A stretch of DNA of 64,000 nt from NCBI GenBank assembly GCA_002989075.1, contig PSQN01000017.1, positions 3,603,453 to 3,667,452 of the forward strand, written 5' to 3'. This document shows positions 31,832-43,315 of this stretch, in pieces (within the stretch, counting starts at the first letter, position 1; the number at the start of each line of letters is the position of its first letter). A program made the translations under genes and the position numbers. The notes under the pieces were generated by a model. The model worked only from the letters and a program-made list of their open reading frames with translations, did no database searches and was not told where the DNA came from. This stretch comes from Arthonia radiata. Its lineage: Eukaryota > Ascomycota > Arthoniomycetes > Arthoniales > Arthoniaceae.

Positions 31832-33240
31832 CTCGCCGTACAGTGATATTCAGTTAGCGATCTCCAAGAGATAGAGCATCGCGAAAAGGCCGGACTTCAC
31901 GGCTCAATTTTGAGTGTCCAGCGTGTCGCATGGCATAGCCGCTGCCTGTACGCACAAGGCTCACTGCCTCGCGTCCCATCAGCTTTATTGCCCCTGCCTT
32001 CTGCATGTCCACTCGCATGAACTAGCGTCCCATTGGCACCGGCACGTGAAATGTTGACTTCCGTCAAGCCATGCAATGTGACACCCTCGAGCTTGCTGCA
32101 TGACTTGTTAAGCGCCTCGTTCAACGGCAGCTCTGTCGCACGATACACTGGCTGAGACGGGCACGTGGCAGTGCCACTGCCTGCGCTCGCAAAAGGCACA
32201 TAGGACGACTGCCGCTCCATTAACTTTCGACCAACACTACAAGGGCAGATCACCGCGGCGCGAAAGGACATAGTACGGTCTGGGGTTGTGCGCATTGCAA
32301 GATACATATACGGAGAGCCTTGGCAATTACAGTAACAACACGTCCTTGCTAAGTGATAGCCAGACGACGGTATTGACCTACTCGTCCTCAAATTGGCAAC
32401 GGCTATGTTGCCCCTACAAACCCTACAGACAGACCAACTGAATCACAGACAAGCGACCCAATGTTTGCTTACACAACACTCATCCTCAAGCACCAGTCAC
32501 AGACCAGTGCATCAAAGAGAAGCATCGACAACGATGAGAAGGGTTCCAAAACTTCCCAACCGGCCCGTGAGCCAGTTGAAGCGGTCAAAGTTATAGTTTT
32601 CAACCAGCAAAAATAGGGGCTCAGCTATCGCTTCACTGCCACCTATAACGCCTCTGCACTGAGATGAAGGGGCAAGGAAAGAAGAAGGAGAAGAGGGGAA
32701 GAGGAAGGCTGTTTATATTTTGTATGACTGAGGGTCTGAGCGTAGGCGCTAGACTCGTTTGGGGCACGTTGGGAGCATACTGCAGGCTGCAGCAGGCGGA
32801 AGGCGTGCACGTGATGTGTTAGAGCGTGGGACTTTGCTCTGATGGGCTGTCCCGTAAGCCTTTCGCACTCGGTTCTCAGCCAAAAGCTCCATTCTCGGGG
32901 ACATGACGGAGCAAGTGTGCATCAGCCCTATCGTCAAGCTCTCATTGAAAAGCTTGATTGATTTTGCGGTATTGCTAACTTCGACGCCTCGTAGCTGTTG
33001 GTCGATGTCCTCTCTGCATAGCGGACGAGTCAAACAAGTATTCGAAAGCGGATACTGCACGCCGAACAGCTCCTAAGAAATTCCTCGCTGATCTAGTGAG
33101 TACGGCAGCCTCCCTACGTGACTTGCCTGAGCGGTCTTCAACTCTTGACTGACGTCAGCTTGACCCTATTTGCGACAATGATCCTGACGTACGCGCTGCA
33201 TCTCGACCCCGTGTGAGCGATGTTAATGACCTCGCGTTTA
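31832..33240. other. Intergenic region between surface protein and ankyrin gene
   Basis: Both neighbours are on the minus strand. A 164-codon frame at 31897-32391 (minus) has no recognisable domain, and I do not call it. About 32640-32700 is purine-rich. Nothing else is seen. Confidence 0.4.
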
Positions 33241-34341
33241 CTACTCGACTTTGAGTGTATCCTTGCGTGTGCTCTTTGAAACATTGCCTTGTTGTGAGGG
33301 GCGCAGCACGTTGCTGCGGCTTGATAGCTGTTTCAGGTGGCTGACCATCGCCGTTTGTTGTTGATGAATAGCATAGTCTAGTGGTGTGGACCCATCATTG
33401 TCCATTACCACAATGTTCTGCCCATAGGTATTTCTGAGATGGTCTACCATCCTTATCTGCCCGCTTTCGGCAGCGTAATGCATCGGTGTAGCTCCGCGGT
33501 TGTCCTTGACGCCAACAACTTGCCCATACCTGTTCTTGAGCTGGTCTACCATGCCTAGGTGCCCACCGCCGGCAGCAAAGTGCATCAACGTAGTTCCGTA
33601 GTTGTCCTTCACTCCAACATCTTGATCATACATACGTCTAAGGTGGTCTACCATCCGTAATTGTCCGCCGCCGGCAGCGATGTGCATCGGCGTCGTTCCG
33701 TGATCGTCTTTGACCCCAACATCTTGCCCATACCCCTTGAGGATGTCGACCTTGGCTATGTTCCCCAAGCCCACAGCGGCCCAAAATTTCCAGCGTTTAC
33801 TTTCTTTGTGTCCCCCCAAATCTCCAAGTAAGTCGTCGGTCTCCCGTGAATGTAAGGGAGCTTCCTCGTCGCAGTCGATCGACAAGCCTTCGAGCGTACT
33901 CAACTGCGCCGAAATGCCAGGATTCCTCGGAGCGCGATGTCTATGTAAGCCAACGGAAAAGCGCAACCGGGTTTGAAGCAGGGTCCAGAGATCTCTTCGC
34001 TTATCGCATGCCCTGGAGATCTCTTCACGGCAGATTGCGGCGTCTTCGGGTAGTATCAGGTCGTGTTGCTCAGCAAACTCCACAATCTTTTCAGCTCTGT
34101 CGTACATGCGCCACTGTGTAAGAGATTCCATATAGTTGTCCAAGTCGTCCGGGTGTGCCTCCAGATACCGACAGGCTCTAGCTTTCTGCGAAACTGTTGC
34201 ATGCTCTGATACCGCCAATCTGAGACACTTCCACTTGAAGTGATACTTGTACACTGCTTTTGCAGTGCCAGTCACCGTAGAGAAGAAACCTACGGCTGCG
34301 AATGTTTTAATAGTATGGTCCCACAATATAGCTAGTGTCAT
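33241..34341 (-). CDS. Ankyrin-repeat protein
   Basis: A 366-residue protein in one exon. The N terminus has a moderately hydrophobic segment (about 8-30). The middle is helical with no recognised domain. Residues about 185-345 contain at least four ankyrin repeats with a regular 35-residue step; each carries a variant of the (T/A)TPMHxAAxxG core followed by MVDHL. The three central repeats are unusually alike (GVKDDHGTTPMHIAAGGG, GVKDNYGTTLMHFAAGGG and GVKDNRGATPMHYAAESG), so they probably arose by recent internal duplication. Ankyrin arrays bind other proteins. The partner and cell location are unknown. Confidence 0.75.
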   Translation of the reverse strand: MTLAILWDHTIKTFAAVGFFSTVTGTAKAVYKYHFKWKCLRLAVSEHATVSQKARACRYLEAHPDDLDNYMESLTQWRMYDRAEKIVEFAEQHDLILPEDAAICREEISRACDKRRDLWTLLQTRLRFSVGLHRHRAPRNPGISAQLSTLEGLSIDCDEEAPLHSRETDDLLGDLGGHKESKRWKFWAAVGLGNIAKVDILKGYGQDVGVKDDHGTTPMHIAAGGGQLRMVDHLRRMYDQDVGVKDNYGTTLMHFAAGGGHLGMVDQLKNRYGQVVGVKDNRGATPMHYAAESGQIRMVDHLRNTYGQNIVVMDNDGSTPLDYAIHQQQTAMVSHLKQLSSRSNVLRPSQQGNVSKSTRKDTLKVE

Positions 34342-35752
34342 GACAGATCAGCAAGGACACGACATCAGGTGGAGACGCTCTAATTACTCTGTGGTTGAGC
34401 TGGCGTTCCTGGGTTTGCCATGTCATGGCCAGACTATGCGCTGTCTTGGCGTCTTATTGCCTCGCTAATTGAAGAGCAGTTCGTGCTAGAAATGTGCGAT
34501 TGTTAGCCGTTGTGGCGCGTCTGCTACAGTTGTTTCTCAGAAAGCTCTGTCGCAAGCTGGAGTAGCTATGAATGACGGCTGCGATTCAATATCTACGCGA
34601 ACGTCATTTGACAAAGTCAAAGCCAAAGACTTTCTCGGATGCATTATGACGCTTCCATCTGTGGAACTGGTGCTGAGCAAAACCTGGCGTGTTTGACATG
34701 GCCATGTGGCTCTTCTAAAGCTGTATAAAGACCAAAACCAGCAAGTTCTATTAATAGTGCAGCACTTGACAAAGCTTGACATCATGAAATAGAAAGAAAA
34801 TGAGCGAGAAGACCGATCTCTCAATGGGAAACGGGGAAAGGGAAGAAGGCGATATGGCACAGATCCAGGGAATATTATACGTGCCATACTGAGTTACAAC
34901 GACAGCTATACGGCATGCGCGAGCGGCTTTTGCGGCCAAGGCTTTGCGATGAACTGAGAGCAAAGGTCGTCCCCTGCAACAAATCAAGAACGGTTGGATG
35001 GGGACGGAGAGGAGGCACGAGGGTGATGAATGATGGAGGCACGAGGCGTGCGAGGGTCGGAGCGCGGACGCTAATGTCACTATTACAGGAGAGGTTGCCG
35101 GATACTTGGGGGCTTTTTGCCCCGTATCCACCTTGTCTTCAAACCTAATTGGGGGCTTTTCCAGGTCATATCCCCCGGGAGAACAGCCACAAGCTGAAAA
35201 CCCCCTAATTTAGCGGCAACGTATCCTGACCTCGGCAACTTGCCAATCCACCTTCTCCCGCTCAGAGTCGACTTCGACACACCCTCGAACAAACGCTGTG
35301 TAAACAGCCTGGATCCGTGAAATTTCGAATCTGCTCTGCTTCTCTACAGCTAAGCGGGCAATTGCTTTGCAAGTGCGAGGATGAAAGATGTTTTCTTCAC
35401 CCTTGCCCTCCAAATGCGTCCACTGTTGGGAGCAGGTCCTGCTAACCATAACAGGTCAATGCTCAACTCTGGTTGATTTCAAAGCACCAGCAGAGCATCT
35501 AGGCATCTTCACGGCTCTGTAGCTTCCACTTGACAGCTATAAGGCAGAAGCATGTTTCCGTTTGCTATCGAAAATATACCCATCGCCTATGCTTTCACAT
35601 TGTAAGCCTCAGCCACCTCAATAAAATCACTGATAGCTACGGCCTTACCCCGAGCATTGGCACACAGCGAATCAACCAACTTGTTACCACCAACTCCGCA
35701 CCTGTCAATCTTGCACTCATTCACCACGCTCTGACCACATTCGACGCTCACT
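34342..35752. other. Intergenic region upstream of the ankyrin and hypothetical genes
   Basis: A 1.4-kb divergent gap. It contains only short open frames without recognisable content, including one of about 116 codons on the minus strand. Confidence 0.4.
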
Positions 35753-36193
35753 ATGTCGCGCCCAATCAACATCCTCGCCACAGGCCTCGACCTTGATTTT
35801 GCCGCCCGCATGAACCCCAATATGGATCTCGCAGGCCTCCGAAACACTCTAGAGCGCTCCATGGCCTTGCTCGATAGAGTCCCCAACCTCTCTCGCCACC
35901 TCTTCTGGCTGGACCCCACGGCACTGCCGCAGTCTGAGAAGAGTATCGCCAGCTTCAAGAAGCTCGTCACGGGTGGACCACCACAAGGCGGTCGATGGGA
36001 CGGTCAACTGCTAGCACACGGTATGCGTACGATTCCGCAGATGACGACGTTGTTCGAGGAGCTGGTCAATACGGTGGCAACGGCAAGTGAGAGTAAGGCG
36101 AAGTTCCTTTTTCCGGCGGCGCTCGACGATCACTGGGAGACTGTCAAGCGTAACTTCCCGGAGCTGGGTATGGGGGAGAAGCCGTCGATGTAG
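35753..36193 (+). CDS. Hypothetical protein
   Basis: A 146-residue protein I do not recognise. It starts MSRPINILATGLDLDFAAR, which looks like a first beta strand and turn, followed by alternating helices and strands (HLFWLDPTALPQSEKS, then a MRTIPQMTTLFEELVNTVA helix). It has no signal peptide, membrane segment or catalytic motif. The ATG follows a pyrimidine-rich leader. Even spacing of hydrophobic residues and a compact length suggest a real, folded small protein. Confidence 0.58.
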   Translation: MSRPINILATGLDLDFAARMNPNMDLAGLRNTLERSMALLDRVPNLSRHLFWLDPTALPQSEKSIASFKKLVTGGPPQGGRWDGQLLAHGMRTIPQMTTLFEELVNTVATASESKAKFLFPAALDDHWETVKRNFPELGMGEKPSM

Positions 36194-37004
36194 GAGCGTA
36201 GCTGGTTCATACTTGGGAGCGTGGTAAAAGACACGAGATGGTTTACCATCATGAGGTGAGGAGATTTCTGAGAAAGCCGCCTTCGCCTCTTCTCCCGTGC
36301 TCAAAGGCTCCAACTTGCCTATTCTCGGCCTTTGTCTTTCCTTCTGATGGCCTTGAAAACTCACCACTTTTAACTCACGATCATTCTCTTCCTTCGCTTT
36401 CACATCAATTTTGAATGGGTTCTCACTTTTTGATTTATCGACCCACATACGATCCTCACTTGTGTTTGAAAGCATGTAGCGTAGACTGCGGTAAGCACAT
36501 TGTTCCGTTGCTTTAGTAGCTCGAGACATTGGCATTTGCGATCTCACGACGCTCTCACGCAGCGCACTTTGCCTGCGACTCTGAGACTCGGCCTTCTTAA
36601 TACACCTAGCTTCAAACTAGAATTTCAAACCGACTCCGAGAACTTTTCGCTACCTCATCAATGCTATGTACTCTTGGCTTCACCTCATCGGCAGATCGTC
36701 TCCTCTAAGACCCCCAACACCACCACGCCAAACCTCTCAAGACGCGCAACTACACGCTTGCAGTCACGCGTCCTCTTACACAACAGTCTGTCCACTCACA
36801 ACAAACGCTCTCGCACGTGTCAAAGCAACACTCGAGCACGTCTTCCTGGTCTTCACAGGACTCCATCCTTCAACTTTCTTGGATCTACGGCATTCTACTA
36901 ACAAGCTCATCAACGTCTTGACGTCTGCATCCGGCCCGCCCAATACCAATCCGCCGTCGCCCTCAAACATCAATTCGTCGAGCTATCAGTCTCATATCCC
37001 AACC
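36194..37004. other. Intergenic region
   Basis: An approximately 800-base stretch between two plus-strand genes. The frame of the downstream gene stays open back to 36666, but the upstream residues are Ser/Thr/Pro-rich without clear signal, so it is treated as leader. Confidence 0.4.
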
Positions 37005-37430
37005 ATGACCCTTTCCGAGTCGCTCAAAAGAAACCTTCCACACACCGCTTATCTCAGCATCGTCTTTCTCCTCCTCTACCTCGGGAGTGCCGCTACCGCC
37101 GACGCCGCGGACGCGCGTGTTGAGCTCCTCAAGGGGTGCAGGGAAGCCACCGCCGCCCAGCAACAACTTGACAGAGGTGACCTACACATTGTGTGGGTCC
37201 TTTTTGCATGGATCTTTGTGACGGTAGGTATTATGTTTACGTTCTTGGGCTTGATTGTTCAGAGAGACGAAGCATTACGAAGATGCGGGAATGAGCTGCG
37301 AAGACTCAGGAATGATTCGCGAAGACTTAGGAATGACTTGAGGCAGTTGAGGGCAGGGCTCCTGGAGGCGGAGAGAATGGCTGGGTGGGCGATTAGAGTG
37401 GATGACTGGAGGGGTTACATTGGTGAGTAA
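37005..37430 (+). CDS. Small two-TM protein with a C-terminal coiled coil
   Basis: A 141-residue protein from the ATG at 37005 (context CCAACCATGACC). It has two hydrophobic segments: TAYLSIVFLLLYLGSAATA (about 17-35) and IVWVLFAWIFVTVGIMFTFL (about 66-85). A heptad-like Arg/Leu-rich stretch follows, with RRLRND repeated, which should form a coiled coil. No family is recognised. A longer form starting at 36666 (254 residues) is possible. A similar arrangement of helix plus charged tail recurs in a frame near 38.39 kb. Confidence 0.5.
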   Translation: MTLSESLKRNLPHTAYLSIVFLLLYLGSAATADAADARVELLKGCREATAAQQQLDRGDLHIVWVLFAWIFVTVGIMFTFLGLIVQRDEALRRCGNELRRLRNDSRRLRNDLRQLRAGLLEAERMAGWAIRVDDWRGYIGE

Positions 37431-39322
37431 GGAAGAGAACATGAGGTCAGTAGTCTGGTGATCGTGACTTTGGCCAAAGGCAGCGGCATGTCTGTGAAAC
37501 AACGGGAAGGCGGGTTTACACAGACAATGTCTGACTATCAACATCAGGACTAACATGCCTTCGACCCTCGTAACCACGCAAACCATCCCGGCGACGACTC
37601 ACCATCGGACGCGCCCTTCCAAACCTATGATCGAAGTGACCTTTATTACATAACTCTTACCAAGCTTTGCTACAGCTATTCTAGCCTCATCAAAGCGGTC
37701 TGAAAAATGGTGCGAACGTCCATGCCTCCGACCTGGACGTGCCGAAGCAAATGGCTAAGCATGTACCCGCGTGCTTGACCTCAGAGCGACTCACGCCTTA
37801 GCCTCCTTTACAGTTTCTTACCTATTGATTCTATACTCCCCTTCTCCGCATAGCTACAGCTCCCTCCTTCAGACTTCCACTTCATTTGCCTCCAAATCCA
37901 TTATTCTCTCATAGGTACCTCCTCAAGACTCGGAACCAAAACGCAAGACTCCCAGATGTCCCCGCTTTGTCGCATCTCCTCCACTTTCTCGGCGTATCGA
38001 GTTCACATCACCTTGCCAATCCCTCTGGGTTCCCCGCCACCGTCGTGCCACACCTGTCGTACACACTTACTTGGCCTCGCTCAGCCCCTGGCAACTGCGT
38101 CCTCCTTGCTTCTTACCAATGCCACTGCTCCGTAGAGGTGCCGTGCATGTTCATTATCAAAGGCCCCGTCTGCCCCCATCCAACTTCGTCTGGCACATCA
38201 GCTCTGGCACGTCGGCTTCCAAACCCCAACGACATTAACAAACACCCTCCCTAACAGGGCAGACCAGAACCCTATGCTTCACCACATCCACATCCACACC
38301 CGCAGCTCCCAATACAATCCGCCAAATCCTCCACATCAGCCTCACCGCGCCGTCATCTCCTCTGGCGCACAGCCGCCGCGGAAGCCGCCAACGTGCACGG
38401 AGACGCCGCGGAAGCCCAGAAGGTTGTCGCCAGAGCTCACCACGACGTAAACATCCTGTGCGTGCTCATTCCTGTCGAAAACGCTGTTCTCGGTCTGGTT
38501 TTCTATGGTATGATGATGACGGAGGAAGGCCGGGAGCGTTTGAGAAGGGAGTCGAACGTGTTGAGGGCGCAGCGACCGAATGTGGAGGGTGGGGTGGTTT
38601 GACAGCGCAGCGACAGGAGGGGGGGTGGAGGAATCGGGCCTCGTGGCTAGCGGTAGGGCAATGAGGAAATGCCGGACGAAGACGCCAAAAGGGTATTGTG
38701 ACTACAGCAGATCTGCTCGATCGACTGGATGGGTGGGTAGCAGTGAAGCAAGAGGATGCAGACGTTCGGCCGTCAGACACGCCACCTTTCTTGATTGGAG
38801 CTTGTTAGACATACCGGGTCTGAACCCAAGCTTTTTGGTGTCTTTGAACGTGATCTTTCGCTGCGCTCAACAGCAGGTACGCTATCATCCCTCGTCGCCT
38901 TAGGCCTACAAAGCCGCTGCTACCGAACGCATGGATCGAGACTTGTCTTGTAAGCTACTCGCTTGTGCAGGCCGCTGCTCTCTAGCAGTCATACAGTGCT
39001 CGACGAGGTAAGAAGATAAGGGACTGTAGAAGCAGCGCAGAGGTATCCCAGCGTGCGGACTGCAGTCGCCAGCGTATCTAAGGAAAAGTAGTCAAGTAGG
39101 TTTTTGATTGATCGATTGACGCATCGCGTCCTGGTATATTTCTTCCGTCCTCTATATCTCCTCTCTATCACCAATTATAAACATTCCCCCAACTCACCAG
39201 TCAAATCTGTGTATATATCGAATCTAGGCATAAACCGTGGGTATCATATATCGTACATTATATACACCTCCTCTTTTCCCCTTACACCTCCTCTTCTTCC
39301 CTTTACCCCTCAACTACCAATC
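37431..39322. other. Intergenic region with a possible gene relic
   Basis: No complete gene is seen. At 38393-38602 (plus) a frame without an ATG encodes a hydrophilic stretch, one hydrophobic helix (VLIPVENAVLGLVFYGMMM) and an Arg/Glu-rich tail, resembling in layout the preceding small membrane protein. It may be a decayed paralogue or an exon whose start was not found. The rest shows nothing. Confidence 0.3.
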
Positions 39323-41691
39323 TCACCATCCACGCTCATCCCCCCCACCCCCCAACAATCCCCCCACATCAAACAAATCTCCCTCCCCCTCGTCATCCCC
39401 TTCGCCCCGTACCGCCAACCCCTCCGCCCGCGTCATCCCGTGATTCTCATTCTGCCGCTCCCGCGCCGCCTTGATCTTCGCCAGCCAATCCCGCGCATGC
39501 GCTCTCGTGTCGATGTCGCTGTTCTGGCTGATCTGACTGAGCCGCTTAATAGCTTCAAAGGACGGCTGTTGGCGCAACGCCGCTTGTGAAGGCCGTTGCA
39601 GAAGCGAGCGCCGGGGTGTCGAAGAGCGGGCGGGCGTGCCATCTCGTTGGTGTCGCGACGTCCGTCGTGAGGAATCGCGGCCAGAGGACGAATGGGGCGT
39701 CTGGCTGCGGCGGGAGTTGTCAGAGGCGATGATGCCGAGGGCAGCGGTGGCGGGGTCCAAACGCGAACGGGTTGGGCTCCGCGGGCGCCGTTGGGAGGAC
39801 GCGCGGCTTTGGCTCGGTGCTTGGGAGGGGGTGCGGTAGGAGCCTCGGAGCGTCGTGCGGAGGAGGGAGCTCGGTCGACTACGGGGTTTCCGGACGGGGG
39901 AGGAGTTCTTGGAGGTAGGACGGGAGGAGGAGGTTTCGCTGCGGTTGCGGCGGTCTTCGCGATCGTCTGGTAGTGGTGGTGGAAGATCGCCGTCTTCGGA
40001 GAGGGGCACTTCCGTGAAGTCGTGTTGAGGTTTTGAGCGGGGCGATGGGGGGCTGAGGAGGCCGCCGATGTCTTGGAGTTCGGTGGAGGGTTTGGTCGTG
40101 TTTTCGGTGGCGGATTTGCGGTTGGACGGTGAGAAGGGCATGGAAATTTTAGACATTCGGCGTTTGGAGGCGCGACGGGTGGCTTCTTCGTCTGCGTCGT
40201 CAGTCGCCCGCGGTTCTTGTCTGGGCGGTTTCCGACTCAAGAGGCCGCCTATATCGGCAAAGTCGAAGGCGTTGGTGCCCATGGAGGCGCTGTGTGGAGG
40301 GTCGCTTGTAGGTGGCCGCCTGTGCCTGCCTGGGTCGAGAGCGACGACGCTTCCGTCGTGTGAGCTGGGAGGTTTGCTCAGACTTTGCTTAGGGTCATCT
40401 AAGATCCCACCGACGTCGAACAAGGTTGGGCTATCACGAATCTCACCGATGCCCTGACTGACCGCCGTTGCTGAGCTGCCTTTCCTTCCCCGGTTGGTAA
40501 AGGTCGGCGAGCTTGGGAATGAAGGTGAGTAAGGCTCAGACTTATTGACTGTAGCTGGTCTAGCCACCATAGGCGCGGGCGTGGTTGCAGTGTCGAAGTC
40601 TTCAGCGATAGAGCCCAGACGACCTCGGCAGTGTTTGAAAAGATCTTCGTCGGAGTCGTTGCCCCAATGTCTTTTGGTCATTGTGCGCACAAGATTGTTC
40701 TGCGCGTCGTTGACCTCTGACCCAGACCGGCCTGCACCTGCACCTGCTTCGGGACCTTTGTACTTGGCCTTCTTCACACCACGATCCCGAACGAAGGAGC
40801 CCAGTATCAGCGCGTTTGAGACAGCTGCAGAGGCTAGTATTTCCAGCGAGGCCCACAGCGTCCTAAGCTGTTGTCGACCATGATGGTGTAAGAGTGCGGG
40901 TATTCGATATGATGTAATGATAATGAGAAGTATCGACAATGAAAAGAGAAACGTTATCGTCGTTTTGCGCTTGAGAGGCATTGCCGAGCGCACAATAATG
41001 GGTATAGGAAATACGACCAATAGAATGTCGGTGACGATGTCACAGCTGGACATGACCAAGAGTTGCGCGTAACCCGATCGACAGCGTGGGCCCGGATCTG
41101 GTGTCACCTGCCAATAGTGATCGAAGGGTTGACATTCGGCTAGAGTCGCGATGATGACCGCGATGAATGTCACAAAAAGGAAGATGCGAATACCCATGAG
41201 CTGCAACTCGTAGCGTCGCGTCCATATGTTGCATGTCAGGCGCTTCAAATACTCAGAAACGGTGAATTTCGACATCCATATGCTGTACACATGTCAGCCG
41301 TTGGACCACAATGAAGGTTTACACGCTCCTGGCGGACATACAACATGGCATAGAATATGCGTGAAGCGAGAACCAGCTTCGATCCCATCTCGCGTTCACG
41401 TATACCAATGGGATCGAGACCAAAGGAGTTGATATTGTTCGTGCCATAGAGGAGGACTGGATCGACGAGCGCCATTCGAATGAGAAGCGGTATTATGCTG
41501 AGCGCCATGATCTTGTCCTCTGTGAACAGTCTCTCCGTTCGTATAGCGCGGCCCCACAGTCGCAGGAGTATGAGAACCAGAGCGCATCCCGTACACCACC
41601 AGCTGACGAGCAAAGTGGCATGATTGTCCATGCGGCTCCGCATACTCGGTGGCTGTTCATCCTGGACATAGCCGCGAGGCAGGAGCTCCAT
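39323..41691 (-). CDS. PTH11-type rhodopsin-domain integral membrane protein
   Basis: A 769-residue protein of two exons (41691-41342 and 41282-39323) with a 59-nt intron (GTATGT donor). The first ~280 residues form the seven-helix fungal rhodopsin/PTH11-like domain; typical signatures are MSKFTVSEYLKRL, ATLAECQPFDHYWQVTPDPG, RCRSGYAQLL and IVTDILLVVFPIPIIV. Relatives act as non-canonical G-protein-coupled receptors in surface sensing and pathogenicity, but the ligand here is unknown. A hydrophilic cytoplasmic tail of nearly 500 residues follows, rich in Ser, Pro and Arg. It carries four copies of a D(V/I)GG(L/I)L motif, the last almost at the C terminus. The ATG at 41691 is in frame and gives the expected short outer N terminus. 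Confidence 0.85.
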
Positions 41692-43315
41692 AGGGGAGCA
41701 CCCTGCAGTTATGCCTTCTCTTACGACCAGTTCAATGCGCGCGGTCTATGGAGCTGGCTATATGGCATGACCGTCGACGAGGGGAGGTTCTCCGCACGCG
41801 GTATGTGGCGCCAATGATCTCGAGTGTGAGACGGAGGCGGTGACGTTGGCGAGGCTGTGAAGAGAGGTGAGGTTCAAGGTGAGCGAGGAGGGCTGGGACA
41901 GGGGTGGGAAGTGTCGCGTGGCCAAGTGGATGAGGGCGGCGATGAGGGTGGAATTCGATATCAGCGAGGAGGAGATAACGATAGGCTTGGCGAGGAGGAA
42001 GGCGGTGATGGCGCGCACCGACGACTCGAGTCCATCAGGACGAGTGGGCATTCGGGGGCGGACATGAGCTCGTGAATGGTTCTCGCCCACAACGGGCAGG
42101 AAAAGCCGGGGATAGCAATCTCGCCTCTCTCCATTGGTCGGCGAGATGAGATAATGTTGGGAGGCATCGCGGGAAGGCCAAGGAAGCGGTTTAGCGCATA
42201 ACAGGTGTGGCAGTAGCTCCGGCCCAGTCGCCTGCCGCTCCTCTTCTCTCGTCAGAGGCCACGCGAGTCCCAATCAATCGGGCTCAAGCTCATCCCATTC
42301 ATCTCGTCGTCGGTGCTGTCATTTCGCGCTCATTCTTTGTCGGTCGGACGTGCGACGCAGAGCCTCGACGCGTCCTTCCTGCTGCATGTAAGATCAGCAT
42401 CTTCCACGAACAGCGGTCGCGTCGCACAGGCATGCGGTCATGCTGTATCCGATCTGTACCATGGCTCGAGCGCGTGTCTCTGAGACCCTGGTGTTTAGGT
42501 CCTCTTGCACGAAAGTCTCGCCAGCTGTCCCCTCGCGCAGCGCCAGGCGTTGACTTTGAATTGAGTTCGCCGGGCGTCTCACGTGGCCTCTTCCAGCATC
42601 ATCGCACCCACACCAGACTGCCCCCGCCAGATCATCGGGAAGGCTGGTTTAGGTTGAGCCTCAGAAATATTTACCCGTTTGGGATCGCCGAACGCCAAGC
42701 TTGAAGCTACACGCTGTCTTGACCGAAGGTATACCCTTCAGCGATATAACGTACTCGCCCCATGGAGGTACTTTTGATGGATAAGATATCTCACACCCTC
42801 GCCTTGTTCCTTTGTAGCAATAGTGACAGCGGCCCCGATCGCGCAATGAGCTCGGTACCGCCACTAAGCGAACCTTTTGCATGGTCCTCCCAAAACCTTA
42901 TAGTCGTTCACCGTGTAGGTATTACGAACATTGGAAGTTTACTGCAAAGTCTTTATTCTTTAGGTTTATGTGTTTCGCCTTTCTTCCACTTCCTCTTCCA
43001 CTCCTCGTCCCCTGACCGTCCTTCATAACCATCCTCAATGACCTTCACGCCATACACGCTTTGGTCCGCTGCACAAGAATGAACACCAGAAAACCTCCGA
43101 ATTTTTACGCTACATGCTTCGCAAGACTCGGCAAACGACCCGGTGTATAGAATTGAATCGCGCAAAGGGTGATGACTGGCGTAGTCGACATGTACAAGTT
43201 CGCCGATGTATAATAAATGATGATGAAGGACTAGTCAATATCGGCAGACACATCAGAGTTTTGAGATGAGGTAGGGCTTCGACGGATCACACATTGCAGC
43301 AGACGCAGCTGAGTA
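41692..43315. other. Intergenic region upstream of the PTH11-type gene
   Basis: A 1.6-kb stretch between two minus-strand genes. Overlapping open frames on both strands at 41.8-42.7 kb lack any recognisable content. Confidence 0.4.

Noticed and set aside
31897-32391. A 164-codon minus-strand frame
   Set aside because: It has no recognisable domain, is rich in Cys, Arg and Ser as random translation would be, and has no support from its neighbours.
41758-42704. Overlapping frames on both strands upstream of the PTH11-type gene
   Set aside because: None shows domain-like content, and several lack an ATG. Treated as chance frames in GC-rich intergenic DNA.
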